From: JBBRHH01 sp963788015
Lineage (GTDB): Bacteria > Planctomycetota > Phycisphaerae > Tepidisphaerales > Tepidisphaeraceae
NCBI GenBank assembly: GCA_963788015.1
Contig: CAWBEY010000012.1
Span: 1,426,001-1,490,000, forward strand
Direction of reading: 5' to 3'
Length of the DNA: 64,000 nt
In this document: in pieces, positions 51,248 through 59,892 of the stretch
Layout of the letters: each line of letters begins with the position of its first letter
Numbering within the stretch: position 1 is the first letter of the stretch
The notes under the pieces: generated by a model
What the model was told of the DNA's origin: nothing
Databases searched by the model: none
Seen by the model: the letters and a program-made list of their open reading frames with translations, nothing else
Position numbers and translations under genes: made by a program

Positions 51248-51382
51248 TAGCCTGCGTGTGACAGCCACGAAGTTCGGGAACACTGGCGACGAAGAAACCT
51301 TCTTCATCCTGCTCGACGATGACGGTGAAGGGATCGGAGCGCTGGGCATGGCTGGATTGTACGTTACGGGGGGCGAGGACAA
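51248..51382 (-). pseudogene. hicB: HicB antitoxin, 5' part cut off by the IS630 element
   Basis: In one frame it reads F-T-V-I-V-E-Q-D-E-E-G-F-F-V-A-S-V-P-E-L-R-G-C-H-T-Q-A, unmistakably the N-terminal half of HicB, up to the TA at 51248. The start is unclear: a TTG at 51382 opens M-S-S-P-P-V-T-Y-N-P in another frame, so a one-base error may lie near 51330. Confidence 0.75.
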
Positions 51383-51415
51383 TAGCCGGATATAGTAGGC
51401 GGTCGACAGATGTGA

Positions 51416-51555
51416 GGGTTCGGGGTTCAGGGTTCGGGGTTCAGTAGGCAGTAGGCAGTGGGCAGAAAAGAACCCTCACCCCAGCCCTCTCCCACAGTAG
51501 TGGGAGAGGGGGCAGGATTGGGAAGGCGGCACGGTGGGCAGTGGGCAGTAGTGGA
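51416..51555 (+). repeat. Mixed heptad repeats and an 11-bp hairpin downstream of lysA
   Basis: GGTTCGGGGTTCAGGGTTCG units, then CAGTAGGCAGTAGGCAGTGG units, then a perfect hairpin CCCTCTCCCAC-AGTA-GTGGGAGAGGG (51486-51511), then CAGTGGGCAGTAG units. The hairpin could end transcription of lysA, but a T tract is lacking. Confidence 0.8.
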
Positions 51556-51641
51556 GTTAAAATATCGCTCTTCGCTTACGAAGTAGAGCCAGCGCTGGAG
51601 TTTTGCAGGACTTGTAGGACACGCCACCGATTGAGGATGGC

Positions 51642-52926
51642 TTATCGTTCGGCGGATACGAGGTCTTCCAGGGTTTCGCGGCGGCGGATGATTTTGTAGG
51701 TGGCGCCGTCCACTAAAACTTCGGGGGCGCGGGGGCGGTTGTTGTAGTTGCTGCTCATGGCAAAGCCGTAGGCGCCGGCGGTGAAGACGGCGAGGAGATC
51801 GCCGCGCTTGGTGAGGGGGAGGGGGCGGGCTTTGGCGAGGTAGTCGCCGCTTTCGCAGATGGGGCCGACGACGTCGACGATTTCGCCGTTGGCGGGCGAG
51901 ACGTTTTCGTCGCGGGCGGCGGGAAGATTGGCGGCGGTCGGGCTTGACGGGCCAGATGTGGTGGTAGGACTCGTAGAGCGTGGGGCGGATCAGGTCGTTC
52001 ATGCCGGCGTCGATGATGACGAACTTTTTCTCGCCGCCCTGTTTGCGGTAGAGGACGCGGGTGAGAAGGATGCCGGCGTTGCCGGCGATGTATCGGCCGG
52101 GCTCGAGGGCGATGCGGTAGGGCTTGTCCTGGAGCAGCGGGATGAGGGCTTTGGCGTGCTCGGTGACGGGGAGGGCCTGGTCGGGGCGTTCGTAGTTGAC
52201 GGCGAATCCGCCGCCGATGTCGAACCATTCGATCTTGTGGCCGCGCTCGGTCAGGCGGTCGATCAGGGCGGTGATCTTCTGTGACGGCGTCGACGTAGGG
52301 CTGGATTTCGTAGACCGGGCGAGCCGATGTGGATGTGGACGCCGGCGATGCGGAGGTTTTTGAGGTTGCGGTATTGCTCGAAGACGCGCTCGGCGCGTTC
52401 GATATCGACGCCGAATTTGGTTTCCTTTTTGCCGGTGGTGGTTTTGGCGTGGGTCTTGGGATCGACATCGGGGTTGATGCGGATGGCGCCGACGGCGTTT
52501 TTGTCGATGGAGGCCGGCGACGCGGTCGATGTTTTCGATCTCGGCTTCGGATTCGAGGTTGAACGCGGCGATGCCGGCGTTGATGCCGTCGGCGATTTCC
52601 TGATCGGTTTTGCCGACGCCGGCGTAGATGATTTTTTTGGGATCGCCGCCGGCTTGGAGGGCGCGATAGAGCTCGCCGCCGCTGGTGACGTCGAAGCCGC
52701 AGCCCTCGGCCGCGAGGAGCTTGCAGATGTTGATGTTGCCGCAGCTTTTGATGGAGTAGCAGACGGTGGCGTTGACGGGCTTGAAGGCCTCGGCGATCTG
52801 GCGGTAGTGGTGGAGGAAGGTGGCCTTGGAGTAGACGTAGGCGGGCGTGCCGACGTCGCGGGCGATTTTTTCGGCCGGCACGTCTTCGCAGTAAAGCTCG
52901 TCGTTTTTGTAGGTGAAGAAGTCCAT
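51642..52926 (-). CDS. lysA: Diaminopimelate decarboxylase (several frame breaks)
   Basis: About 427 residues. LysA is a PLP enzyme making L-lysine from meso-diaminopimelate. Seen in order: M-D-F-F-T-Y-K-N-D-E-L-Y-C-E-D-V, the PLP-lysine motif C-Y-S-I-K-S (Y-A-V-K-A in most), A-A-E-G-C-G-F-D-V-T-S-G-G-E-L, H-I-H-I-G-S, W-F-D-I-G-G-G-F, E-P-G-R-Y-I-A-G-N-A-G, and C-E-S-G-D-Y near the end. Breaks near 52520, 52310, 52275 and 51925 put these in different frames, more breaks than any other gene here. Continuity across all of them argues for sequence error rather than decay, but decay cannot be excluded. Stop at 51642. Confidence 0.85.
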
Positions 52927-52936
52927 GGGGGGTGGG

Positions 52937-52968
52937 TAGTTGCTGGTTGCTAGTTGCTGGTTGCTAGT
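52937..52968 (+). repeat. GTTGCTA/GTTGCTG heptad repeat upstream of lysA
   Basis: TAGTTGCTGGTTGCTAGTTG and further units, about 4.5 heptads, 11 bases before the lysA start, where the ribosome binding site should be. Confidence 0.8.
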
Positions 52969-53050
52969 GTTCACTGCTGGTGCAACGGGGATTGTAACGG
53001 GGGGTAGGTTGATTGGCGAGATTGGTTTGCACCTTTAGCGAAACGAGAAA

Positions 53051-55229
53051 ATGACGATGCGACGGAACCTTTTGCTGTGCGGGCTGGTGTTGTTGGTTGG
53101 GGTTGGGCGAGAGGCGTTTGGGGAGGGGGATGCTTATGAAAATTACGTGAAGACGTCGAAGGATTTTCAGGCGGTGAAGCAGGAGAAGGTGTGGGCGTTG
53201 AAGGCGTTTCCGTCGTGGACGTACATGCCGTGGACGTATCAGTGGACAATCGGCTATACGCCTGAGTCGGGGAAGTGGGCGGTGGAGCATGGATACAACG
53301 GGGCGTTTGTGGATCATGGGGGAGTTGAGGCCAATGGATCGAAGACCGGGCGGCTGGACTGGATCAACGAGTTCAAGCTGCGCTTTTACACGGACCACAT
53401 TGCGGGCAAGGGGGACCTTCACCAGTGGGACCAGTTTCCCAAGGCCGAAGCCAACAAGATTCATGGGAACGGGGTTCGGATTCATCCGGTGAATGCGGCG
53501 ATGGCGACGCGCTGAAAGAGAATATTCGCAAGACGATTGAGAACGTGAAATCGTCGCCGTATCGGGCGGCGTATGCGCTGGATGATGAGATTTCGTGGGG
53601 ACATTTTGTGCATCCAACGATGTGGTGCGTGACGGATGACAAGGGCGCTTATCAGAAGTGGCTGAAGGAAGTGTATGGGCCGGGTGCGCCTGCGCGGAAC
53701 GACTGGATTACGTACAACGACATTCAGCCGAAGCTGAAAAGCTGGACGGTGGGGACGTTTGATGCCAGCCAGTTGATGGACCAGTGGAGCTTTAACGATT
53801 CGTACTGGAACAACTTCCTGGGCGACCTGGTGGAGTATGCGAACACGGTTGATCCGGCCACGCCGGTGGGGTTTGTGGGCGGGCAGGCGCCAATGCGTTT
53901 GGAGGATATGACTATGCGAAGCTGATGCGGAAGGTGCAGTATCTGGAGGCGTACAACATCGGCGGCGCAGGCGATCGTGCGGTCGTTTAATCCGCACGGG
54001 GCGATCCCGGCGGTGACGACGCACTTTCATCGCGATTCGGCCGACGATGTGTGGCAGACGTGGTATTACCTTGCGCATGGGAACCGGGGATTTATTGGAT
54101 GGGTGCAGGGGTGGTTTGACGGGGACAAGCCCAAAAGCTGGCATGATGAAGTCGCGCCGACGTATCTGGAGGCGGCGAACAAGATTGGGCCGCTGATGGC
54201 GGGGGCGGAGTGGGTGCATGATGGGGTGGCCGTTTATTACAGCCATGCGTCGATTCAGCTTGGCTGGATCATGGACGCCGAGGCGCACGGGAAAACGTGG
54301 ATCAGCCGCAACGGGGATGATCGGCTGGCGCATCGCACCATGTGCGGCATGCGTGGGAAAGCATGCTGCGCGACTCGGGGGTGCAGTACAACTTTTTGAG
54401 CTATGCGGACGTGATTCAGAAAGGGGTGCCCAGTGAATACAAGGTGCTGATTCTGCCGGCGTGTCTTTGCCTGTCGGATGTGGAGGCGAACAGGATCAGG
54501 GAGTTTTGCAAGAATGGCGGGACGGTGATCGCGGATTACATGCCGGGGCTTTGGGACCAGCATGGGAAGGGGCGGGCGGAAGGGGGCGTGCTGGATGATC
54601 TGTTTGGGGTGAAGCACGATCCGAAGATGAAGGCGGAGGATGTGTTTGGCGGGAAGCTATGGTGCGAGGTGAACCAGGATGCGAACTTTGGCTGGAAGAC
54701 GTATGACGAGTTTTTGACGAAAGCGAACACCTGCATCAAGGATGCAACTGGTTATGACAAGGCGGTGCGGAACATGGAGGTGGGGAAGGTGAACAAGGTG
54801 GGGAAGGGGACGGCGGTGCTGATGAACCTTTCGCCGCAGTGGTACAACGCGTACCGCGTGCAGGGTTTTGAGGCCGCGGCGAAGCGCGACGTGTTTATGA
54901 AGCACCTGTCGGATGCGGGGGTGAAGCGGTGGGTGGAATTGAAAGGGGCGGGGGCGAAGGAGCATGGGTATGAGATCACGTATTGGCAGAAGGAGGGGCG
55001 GACGATTGTGTCGGTCTGCCTGAACCCGGAGATCTCGGTATCGTCGGCCGGCGGCGGGAATTCGGTGGGGCTGAAGACGGACGTGGTGCCGGTGACGCTG
55101 CATTTCGCGACGCCGATGAGCGATGTGAAGGATGAGCGGACGGGGAAGGCGCTGGGCAACGGGCAGGACTTTAAGATGGATTGGACGATGAATCAGGCGG
55201 TGGTGGTGTCGGTGAAGCGGGGGGGATGA
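53051..55229 (+). CDS. Secreted glycoside-hydrolase-like protein with beta-galactosidase trimerisation-type domain (several frame breaks)
   Basis: About 725 residues read across one-base breaks near 53510, 53910, 53970 and 54350. A signal peptide (R-R-N-L-L-L-C-G-L-V-L-L-V-G-V-G) is followed by a TIM-barrel-like part with Y-A-L-D-D-E-I-S-W-G (an Asp-Asp-Glu at a barrel strand end) and D-Y-A-K-L-M-R-K. The second half, Y-K-V-L-I-L-P-A-C-L-C-L-S-D to G-G-T-V-I-A-D-Y-M-P-G, is the Rossmann-like trimerisation domain of GH42 enzymes. A role in plant or algal polysaccharide breakdown is inferred; the exact family is not certain. Probably exported. Confidence 0.6.
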
Positions 55230-55255
55230 GAAGCGGGGGGATGAGAAGCGGGGGG
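55215..55255 (+). repeat. 15-base tandem repeat at the end of the hydrolase gene
   Basis: ATGAGAAGCGGGGGG twice, with a third partial unit in front. The stop codon of the preceding gene is inside the repeat. Confidence 0.75.
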
Positions 55256-55281
55256 CTCAAATGGTGTATACTCTAAGCGGT

Positions 55282-55896
55282 ATGGCTATGCCTAAAATTG
55301 TTTCTGGGATGACGCCGGAGGAGTATTACCGGTTAGAGGAGTTGGCGACGGAAAAGAGTGATTACTATCAAGGGGAAATCTTTGGGATGGCCGGGGGAAG
55401 CATTTGGCATAGTCGCATTTCGAGCAACATCATCGCGGGTCTGCATAATGGCCTTGTCGGCAAGGATTGCGCGGAGTTTGATCCGAATCTTCGACTGAAA
55501 ATTCAGGCGACCGGATTGCGGACGTATCCTGATGTGAGCGTCTATTGCAAGCCATATGAATTTGACCCAGAGGACCGAACCGGTCAAACGATGACCAACC
55601 CGGTAGTGCTTATTGAAGTCTTGTCGCCGTCGACCGAGGCGTATGACCGGGGGCTCAAGGCGCAGAGTTATCGGCAAATTGAGTCGTTGAAAGCTTACGC
55701 GCTGGTTTCGCAGAATGAGGCGCATGTGGAGATGTATGAGAGACAGGGGGACGGTTTGTGGGTTTTTCGGGAGGTTCGCGGTTTGAAGGGGACGCTGACG
55801 TTAAGCGCGATTGGGGTGGACCTTCCGCTGGCGGATATTTATGGGGGGGTGGAGTTCACGAGGGCGGATGGGACTGAACACTCAGTTCAGGTTTAG
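55282..55896 (+). CDS. Uma2-family (DUF820) PD-(D/E)XK nuclease-like protein
   Basis: A 204-residue protein. M-T-P-E-E-Y-Y-R-L-E-E and the middle blocks Y-P-D-V-S-V-Y, V-V-L-I-E-V-L-S-P-S-T-E-A-Y-D-R and Y-A-L-V-S-Q are the DUF820/Uma2 pattern, with Asp, Glu and a following Lys (G-L-K) placed like a PD-(D/E)XK nuclease. This family is abundant in cyanobacteria and planctomycetes and has no settled role. No frame break. I preferred the ATG at 55282 (M-A-M-P-K-I-V) over the one at 55261, which lies in the repeat-affected leader. Confidence 0.85.
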   Translation: MAMPKIVSGMTPEEYYRLEELATEKSDYYQGEIFGMAGGSIWHSRISSNIIAGLHNGLVGKDCAEFDPNLRLKIQATGLRTYPDVSVYCKPYEFDPEDRTGQTMTNPVVLIEVLSPSTEAYDRGLKAQSYRQIESLKAYALVSQNEAHVEMYERQGDGLWVFREVRGLKGTLTLSAIGVDLPLADIYGGVEFTRADGTEHSVQV

Positions 55897-56612
55897 TGAT
55901 GCCGCCGAAATAGCAGCAGGTAGATCAGAACAGCGGCGGCGTTGAAAAGCGTGAGCAGGCCGATCTTGCCTAACATGTCGCGAACGGCGGTGGGCAGGTG
56001 GGCGAAGGGGGCGTTGAACCATTCGAGCGGTAGCAAGAGCAGGGGAACGTGGGGGCTGTTTTCTTCGGACTCATCCTCGTCGTCAGGCGTGGTGACGCTT
56101 GTTTTGAGCAGTGGGTCTGCTTCGTTTTCGGGCAGGGGCGCGGTGAGGGCGGCGCGTTCGGCCAGGGCGTGCAGGTCGTCGTTGGCGGCGAGTGTTGAGG
56201 GTGGCGGCGCCTCGGATTCGCGGTTAACGACGGGGACCGTGGGGATGTTGTCATGGGGCAATGGGGAGGTCGGCGCGGTCGGCAACGGCGCCTCGGCGGC
56301 CTGTGCGGATCGCACATCCTGGAACAGTGCATCAAGCTCGGTGTCGATGTCGCGCTCGCCGGCGGGTGGGATGGCGTGTGCCTGGCGCGCTACCTGGGTG
56401 GCGGGGTCGGATTCGGTGTCGGTATCTTCTGATGGTGCGGGGCTTAGTGACGCAATGGGCGCGTCCGAGATTTCTCGCTCCACGTCGTTGTCGGCCAACA
56501 TGCGGTCGATCTGATCGCCGGCGAGTTGCGACAACAGTTCATCTGCATTCGGCGCATTGCCCAGCGGCGCGACGTTCAGAGGATCGGGCAGGTCGAGTGT
56601 GGCCTGGCCCAT
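55893..56612 (-). CDS. Acidic protein with C-terminal membrane anchor
   Basis: A 239-residue protein I do not recognise. Residues 1-170 are acidic, Pro/Ala-rich and probably unstructured, with two leucine-rich motifs: A-D-E-L-L-S-Q-L-A-G-D-Q-I-D-R-M-L and D-T-E-L-D-A-L-F-Q-D-V. These resemble the short D-x-L-D-x-L-L peptides that bind partner proteins (for example at the start of FliM). The C-terminus has one transmembrane helix (L-T-L-F-N-A-A-A-V-L-I-Y-L-L-L-F) and R-R-H-H, so it is tail-anchored facing the cytoplasm. It converges with the Uma2 gene by a 4-base overlap. Confidence 0.65.
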   Translation of the reverse strand: MGQATLDLPDPLNVAPLGNAPNADELLSQLAGDQIDRMLADNDVEREISDAPIASLSPAPSEDTDTESDPATQVARQAHAIPPAGERDIDTELDALFQDVRSAQAAEAPLPTAPTSPLPHDNIPTVPVVNRESEAPPPSTLAANDDLHALAERAALTAPLPENEADPLLKTSVTTPDDEDESEENSPHVPLLLLPLEWFNAPFAHLPTAVRDMLGKIGLLTLFNAAAVLIYLLLFRRHH

Positions 56613-56727
56613 GGCGTCTCCTTAAAAACAGTGTCCCGATGCTCTTATCGGACGACTTGAGACGCATCATAACCTGTGGCGCGCGGCATTTGAAAGACGG
56701 CCGGCCACTCCCATAATCGCCCTCAGC

Positions 56728-57529
56728 ATGGTCAGGCGAATCCACGTGAGGGCGCTGCAACCGGGCGTAATGATTCTCGATGCGGTGCAATCGCACCACG
56801 TGCGGGATGTGTTGCGCCTGGTGGCCGGGGAACCGTTGGAACTGTTTGATGATGCGGGCAACACCGCCGGAGCGGAGATTGCCGTGGTGAGCTTGGCCGT
56901 TCATGTGCGCGTGGGCGAGATTAAAGCGGCCGCGGCGCAGGGCGCTGGAATGGACGGTTGCGTCGGCCATTCCCAAGGGGCCTCGGGTGGACTGGATGAT
57001 CGAGAAGCTTGCGGAGCTGGGTGCGGATCATTTTATCCCACTTGCGGCCGAGCGGAGTGTTGTTTTGCCTGAGGGCGCGGGCAAACGGCAACGGTGGGAA
57101 AGGTTGTCGGCGGAGGCGGCGAAGCAGTGCCGCCGGGCGGGGGTGATGAGGATCGGGCCGCTTACACCGCTGGCTGAAGCAATGGCTGGGGCGGTGAGGG
57201 GGGAAGGTTCGGTGGGGTGGTATTTGTCGACGGCGCTGGGGGCGGTGGCAGTGGCGGAGGCGATGGCTGGCCTGGTGGAGTGGCGGCCGCGGCGGCTTAC
57301 GTTGTTTATTGGCCCTGAGGGTGGTTGGAGTGATGCGGAGATTCAGGCGTTTGATAAAGCGGGCTTGACGGGTGTGGCGCTGGGCGCGACGATCCTTCGC
57401 ATTGAGACGGCCGCGTTGTGTGCGGCGTCGTTGGTGGCCGCGGTTCTGGTTCCCCAGCTGATGTCAATCGCGTCCACCGGGGAAACAAAGACTGTGGTGG
57501 ACGCGGAAAAAGGCGAGACAATATCTTGA
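56728..57529 (+). CDS. rsmE: 16S rRNA m3U1498 methyltransferase RsmE (one frame break)
   Basis: About 266 residues of a SPOUT enzyme that methylates U1498 of 16S rRNA. The N-terminal PUA-like part reads H-H-V-R-D-V-L-R-L-V-A-G-E; after a single-base break near 56935 come I-P-K-G-P-R-V-D-W-M-I-E-K-L-A-E-L-G and the SAM knot L-F-I-G-P-E-G-G-W-S-D-A-E plus L-G-A-T-I-L-R-I-E-T-A-A. All family motifs are present. Its stop overlaps the start of the next gene, so the two are translationally coupled. Confidence 0.9.
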
Positions 57530-58233
57530 GTCAGCAGTCCGACCCTTATCAGCGGCCGCCATCGAACCTCGACTATCGTCAGGTGGCCGACCCGTACGGC
57601 CAGTTGCGCGCCCCGCAGCGGCGGGCGGGGATCATGGTGTTTGTGATTGGCGGGTTGTTTGTGCTGGGCGGGTTGTGCTTTGGGATGGCCGCTTCGGTTC
57701 CGTTTAGCCAGCTTCAACTTCAGCCGCAGCAGGCGCAGCAGTTCCGGCAATTCGAGACCACCTATGGAATCCCGATCGCGCACCTGATTCTGGGCTTTGG
57801 CCTGACGAGTGCAGTGATTGGCCTGATCTATCTGGTGCTTGGCGTGTTTGTGCTGCGGGGCAATCGGCGTGTGGCGCTCGTCACCATCATCCTCAGCACG
57901 CCGCTGGTGTTGTTCCTGATTTTGGCGGTTGTGAGCGGGCTGGCCCAGGGGATCAATCCGGTGGGGCTGGTATTGCCGATTATCGTGCTGATTCTGCTGG
58001 GGCTGTTGATTGCGTGGTTGATCGAGGTGTATCGCACTGCGCCACGGGTGGAGGCGGCGCGGGTGCGATCGCAGGCGAAGTATGCGCAGCACTTTCAGCA
58101 AGCCCAGGAATTTGGAGCAGCGGGATATCGCGATCAAGTCAGTGGGATGATTGCCGGCCCGCCTAGTGCGCCGCCGAAAGAGCCGCCTCCAATTCCAAAT
58201 CAGGGGGCGACGAAAGCCGGAGAAGGCGATTGA
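57526..58233 (+). CDS. Membrane protein, four transmembrane helices
   Basis: A 235-residue protein. A soluble start with P-Y-Q-R-P-P-S-N-L-D-Y-R, then helices near residues 35-55, 85-110, 118-140 and 143-165, then a charged end rich in Q, A and P. I do not recognise the family. TTG start at 57526, overlapping the rsmE stop (TTGA); no ATG is available until the second helix. It is followed 27 bases later by another four-helix protein, so the two may work together. Confidence 0.65.
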   Translation: MSQQSDPYQRPPSNLDYRQVADPYGQLRAPQRRAGIMVFVIGGLFVLGGLCFGMAASVPFSQLQLQPQQAQQFRQFETTYGIPIAHLILGFGLTSAVIGLIYLVLGVFVLRGNRRVALVTIILSTPLVLFLILAVVSGLAQGINPVGLVLPIIVLILLGLLIAWLIEVYRTAPRVEAARVRSQAKYAQHFQQAQEFGAAGYRDQVSGMIAGPPSAPPKEPPPIPNQGATKAGEGD

Positions 58234-58260
58234 TTACCATTTTCGGTTGGAACGTCGATA

Positions 58261-58815
58261 ATGAGGCCAATGGCCGGTAACCCAGAGAGTGACGATGTGA
58301 TGGAGGCGCAGATCCCCAAGGCGCCGCCGGCGAGCCTGCGCGGCGGCTACACCACCGTGAGCCGGGATTACGTGTTTTGGTGTCTGGGAATGCTGGTCTG
58401 GGCGCTGCTGTGCGTGGTTTATTTTGTTATGACCGACCAGGGGGTGATGATTGCGATCAGCCTGTCGCTGGGTGTTTTGTCGACGCTCATGATCGTTTTG
58501 CCCACAATTCTTTTTGGCGGAGAAACCTGGCATAAGCGGCTGGGCTGGATCACTATTTTGCTTTCGCTGGCCTGCGTGCTGTACCTGTATCCGGCCCTGG
58601 GTTTCATCTGGGGCGTCATCAAGCGTGCGCGCGTGGGGAGCTATTCCCACCGGCCGCTGATGACGGATGTCGTCCACTTGATTCTTGGCGTCTTGGCACT
58701 GGGGCTTTATGCATGGACGGCATTTTCTGCTCGGCGGGCGGCGCTGCTGGTACGGCGGCTTGCGAAGGGGGAGTATGGGGAGATGGAGATCAAGGTCGGG
58801 GAACTGCGAAAGTAA
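58261..58815 (+). CDS. Membrane protein, four transmembrane helices
   Basis: A 184-residue protein. After a 30-residue polar start come helices near residues 35-55, 65-85, 95-118 and 140-160, then a basic amphipathic end (R-R-A-A-L-L-V-R-R-L-A-K-G-E-Y). I do not recognise the family; the pairing with the upstream four-helix gene suggests a common complex. An ATG also lies at 58270. Last gene before the repeat-rich desert. Confidence 0.65.
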   Translation: MRPMAGNPESDDVMEAQIPKAPPASLRGGYTTVSRDYVFWCLGMLVWALLCVVYFVMTDQGVMIAISLSLGVLSTLMIVLPTILFGGETWHKRLGWITILLSLACVLYLYPALGFIWGVIKRARVGSYSHRPLMTDVVHLILGVLALGLYAWTAFSARRAALLVRRLAKGEYGEMEIKVGELRK

Positions 58816-58878
58816 TGGCCGTTAAGCGCTGGTGAGTTCACGTCGATGGCACAGACGGGGCTTTATGCAGGAGCGTTT

Positions 58879-58974
58879 ATGACGATGCCAAAGTTCTCGC
58901 GGCGTAATCGCATCTTTTTCCTTACCTTTGGACTCGTCGGAGTCACGTGCCTGATCCTGGTGTGTTTCCAGTGA
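58879..58974 (+). CDS. Possible 31-residue single-helix membrane protein
   Basis: M-T-M-P-K-F-S-R-R-N-R-I, then a 17-residue hydrophobic helix (F-F-L-T-F-G-L-V-G-V-T-C-L-I-L-V-C) and F-Q stop. A basic start, one helix and a perfect AGGAG seven bases before the ATG make it a plausible small membrane protein. It follows the four-helix genes by 64 bases. Confidence 0.4.
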   Translation: MTMPKFSRRNRIFFLTFGLVGVTCLILVCFQ

Positions 58975-59500
58975 TTGGGCTGCACTTTGCGCTTGCGCAA
59001 AATTGAGTTTGGGGGGAGGCGGGAGCGCAAGGCGTTTATCGGGCGGGGTTTGTCGTTTTTGGGTGTGGAATAAGGTGCCCCAAGCCCTCCTCATTTCCTC
59101 CCCCTTTTGGACATATCGACGGGGAATGCTTTTTCACCACGGAGGCACGGAGGGCACGGAGGAGGAGAGGAGTTTGCCGGGGAGGCGCTGAGATGCTGGA
59201 GATTGGGGGTATGGTTGAGTTAGGTTTTATTTTTATGTGGAGTCTGGGGACATGGGCGGGACGCCCATGCTACGGTTGGAGGGGGAGAGGCTGGAGTCGG
59301 TTTCGACCAGAGGAATACTTTTTCACCACGGAGAACACGGGAGGGCACGGAGGGGAGAGGAGTCACTGCGGAGAGGCGCAGTGTATCTCGGTTGGGTGCC
59401 GTTAGGTTTAGTTTTTAATGTGGATATGGGGGACATGGGCGGGGCGCCCATGTTGCGTTGGGAGGGGGCGGAGGCGGGATTGGGAGAGGCTGGAGTCGGT

Positions 59501-59652
59501 TTCGGATGTTCATCCGGGGTTCTGCTATTGAAGATTCGCGGATCGAATCTGCTGAGGCTATTCACTTGTAAAAGAACACTGGGGCTGGATTGGGATGTCC
59601 CTCCGTTTGGCGGCCGGAGCTTCCGCAGGGGAAGCTAACATTAGCCTGTCAT
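59501..59652 (+). repeat. Compound dispersed repeat, copy B
   Basis: The same blocks in the same order as at 44311: CATCCGGGGTT, TTGAAGATTCG, GATCGAATCTGCT, GCTATTCACTTG, AAAGAACACT and GGAGCTTCCGCAGGGGAAGC-TAACATTA. Shorter than copy A because an internal duplication is lacking. Confidence 0.8.
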
Positions 59653-59739
59653 GGTGAGGAGGGGTTGTGAACGGAAACTTGGATTGGGGGCAGTTGGAGT
59701 TTGGCTGGAGGATGGAGATGGTGCGGCGGCTTTAGGAGT

Positions 59740-59821
59740 GGGGTGTCAGGGCTGGGGTGTCAGGGCTGGGGTGTCAGGGCTGGGGTGTCAGGGCTGGGGG
59801 GTCAGGGCTGGGGGGTCAGGG
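59740..59821 (+). repeat. 14-base tandem array, GGGGTGTCAGGGCT
   Basis: Six units (four perfect, two with GGGGGG), G-rich and strongly strand-asymmetric. The period of 14 is twice seven. Confidence 0.9.
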
Positions 59822-59892
59822 CGGCTTACAGCGATTTTACCCAGGCGGTTGCCACTACCGCTGCCAGGCTCCAAATGGCATGATGTCTACGG

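Larger units (their letters stand above)
58975..59892. other. Gene-free, repeat-rich stretch
   Basis: About 920 bases without a credible gene. It holds two TTTTTCACCACGGAGG...GGAGGGGAGAGGAG fragments (59130-59170 and 59320-59365), two CATGGGCGGG-CGCCCATG hairpins (near 59253 and 59428), the compound repeat copy B (59501-59652), and the 14-base array (59740-59821). The open frames here consist of these repeats. Confidence 0.7.
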
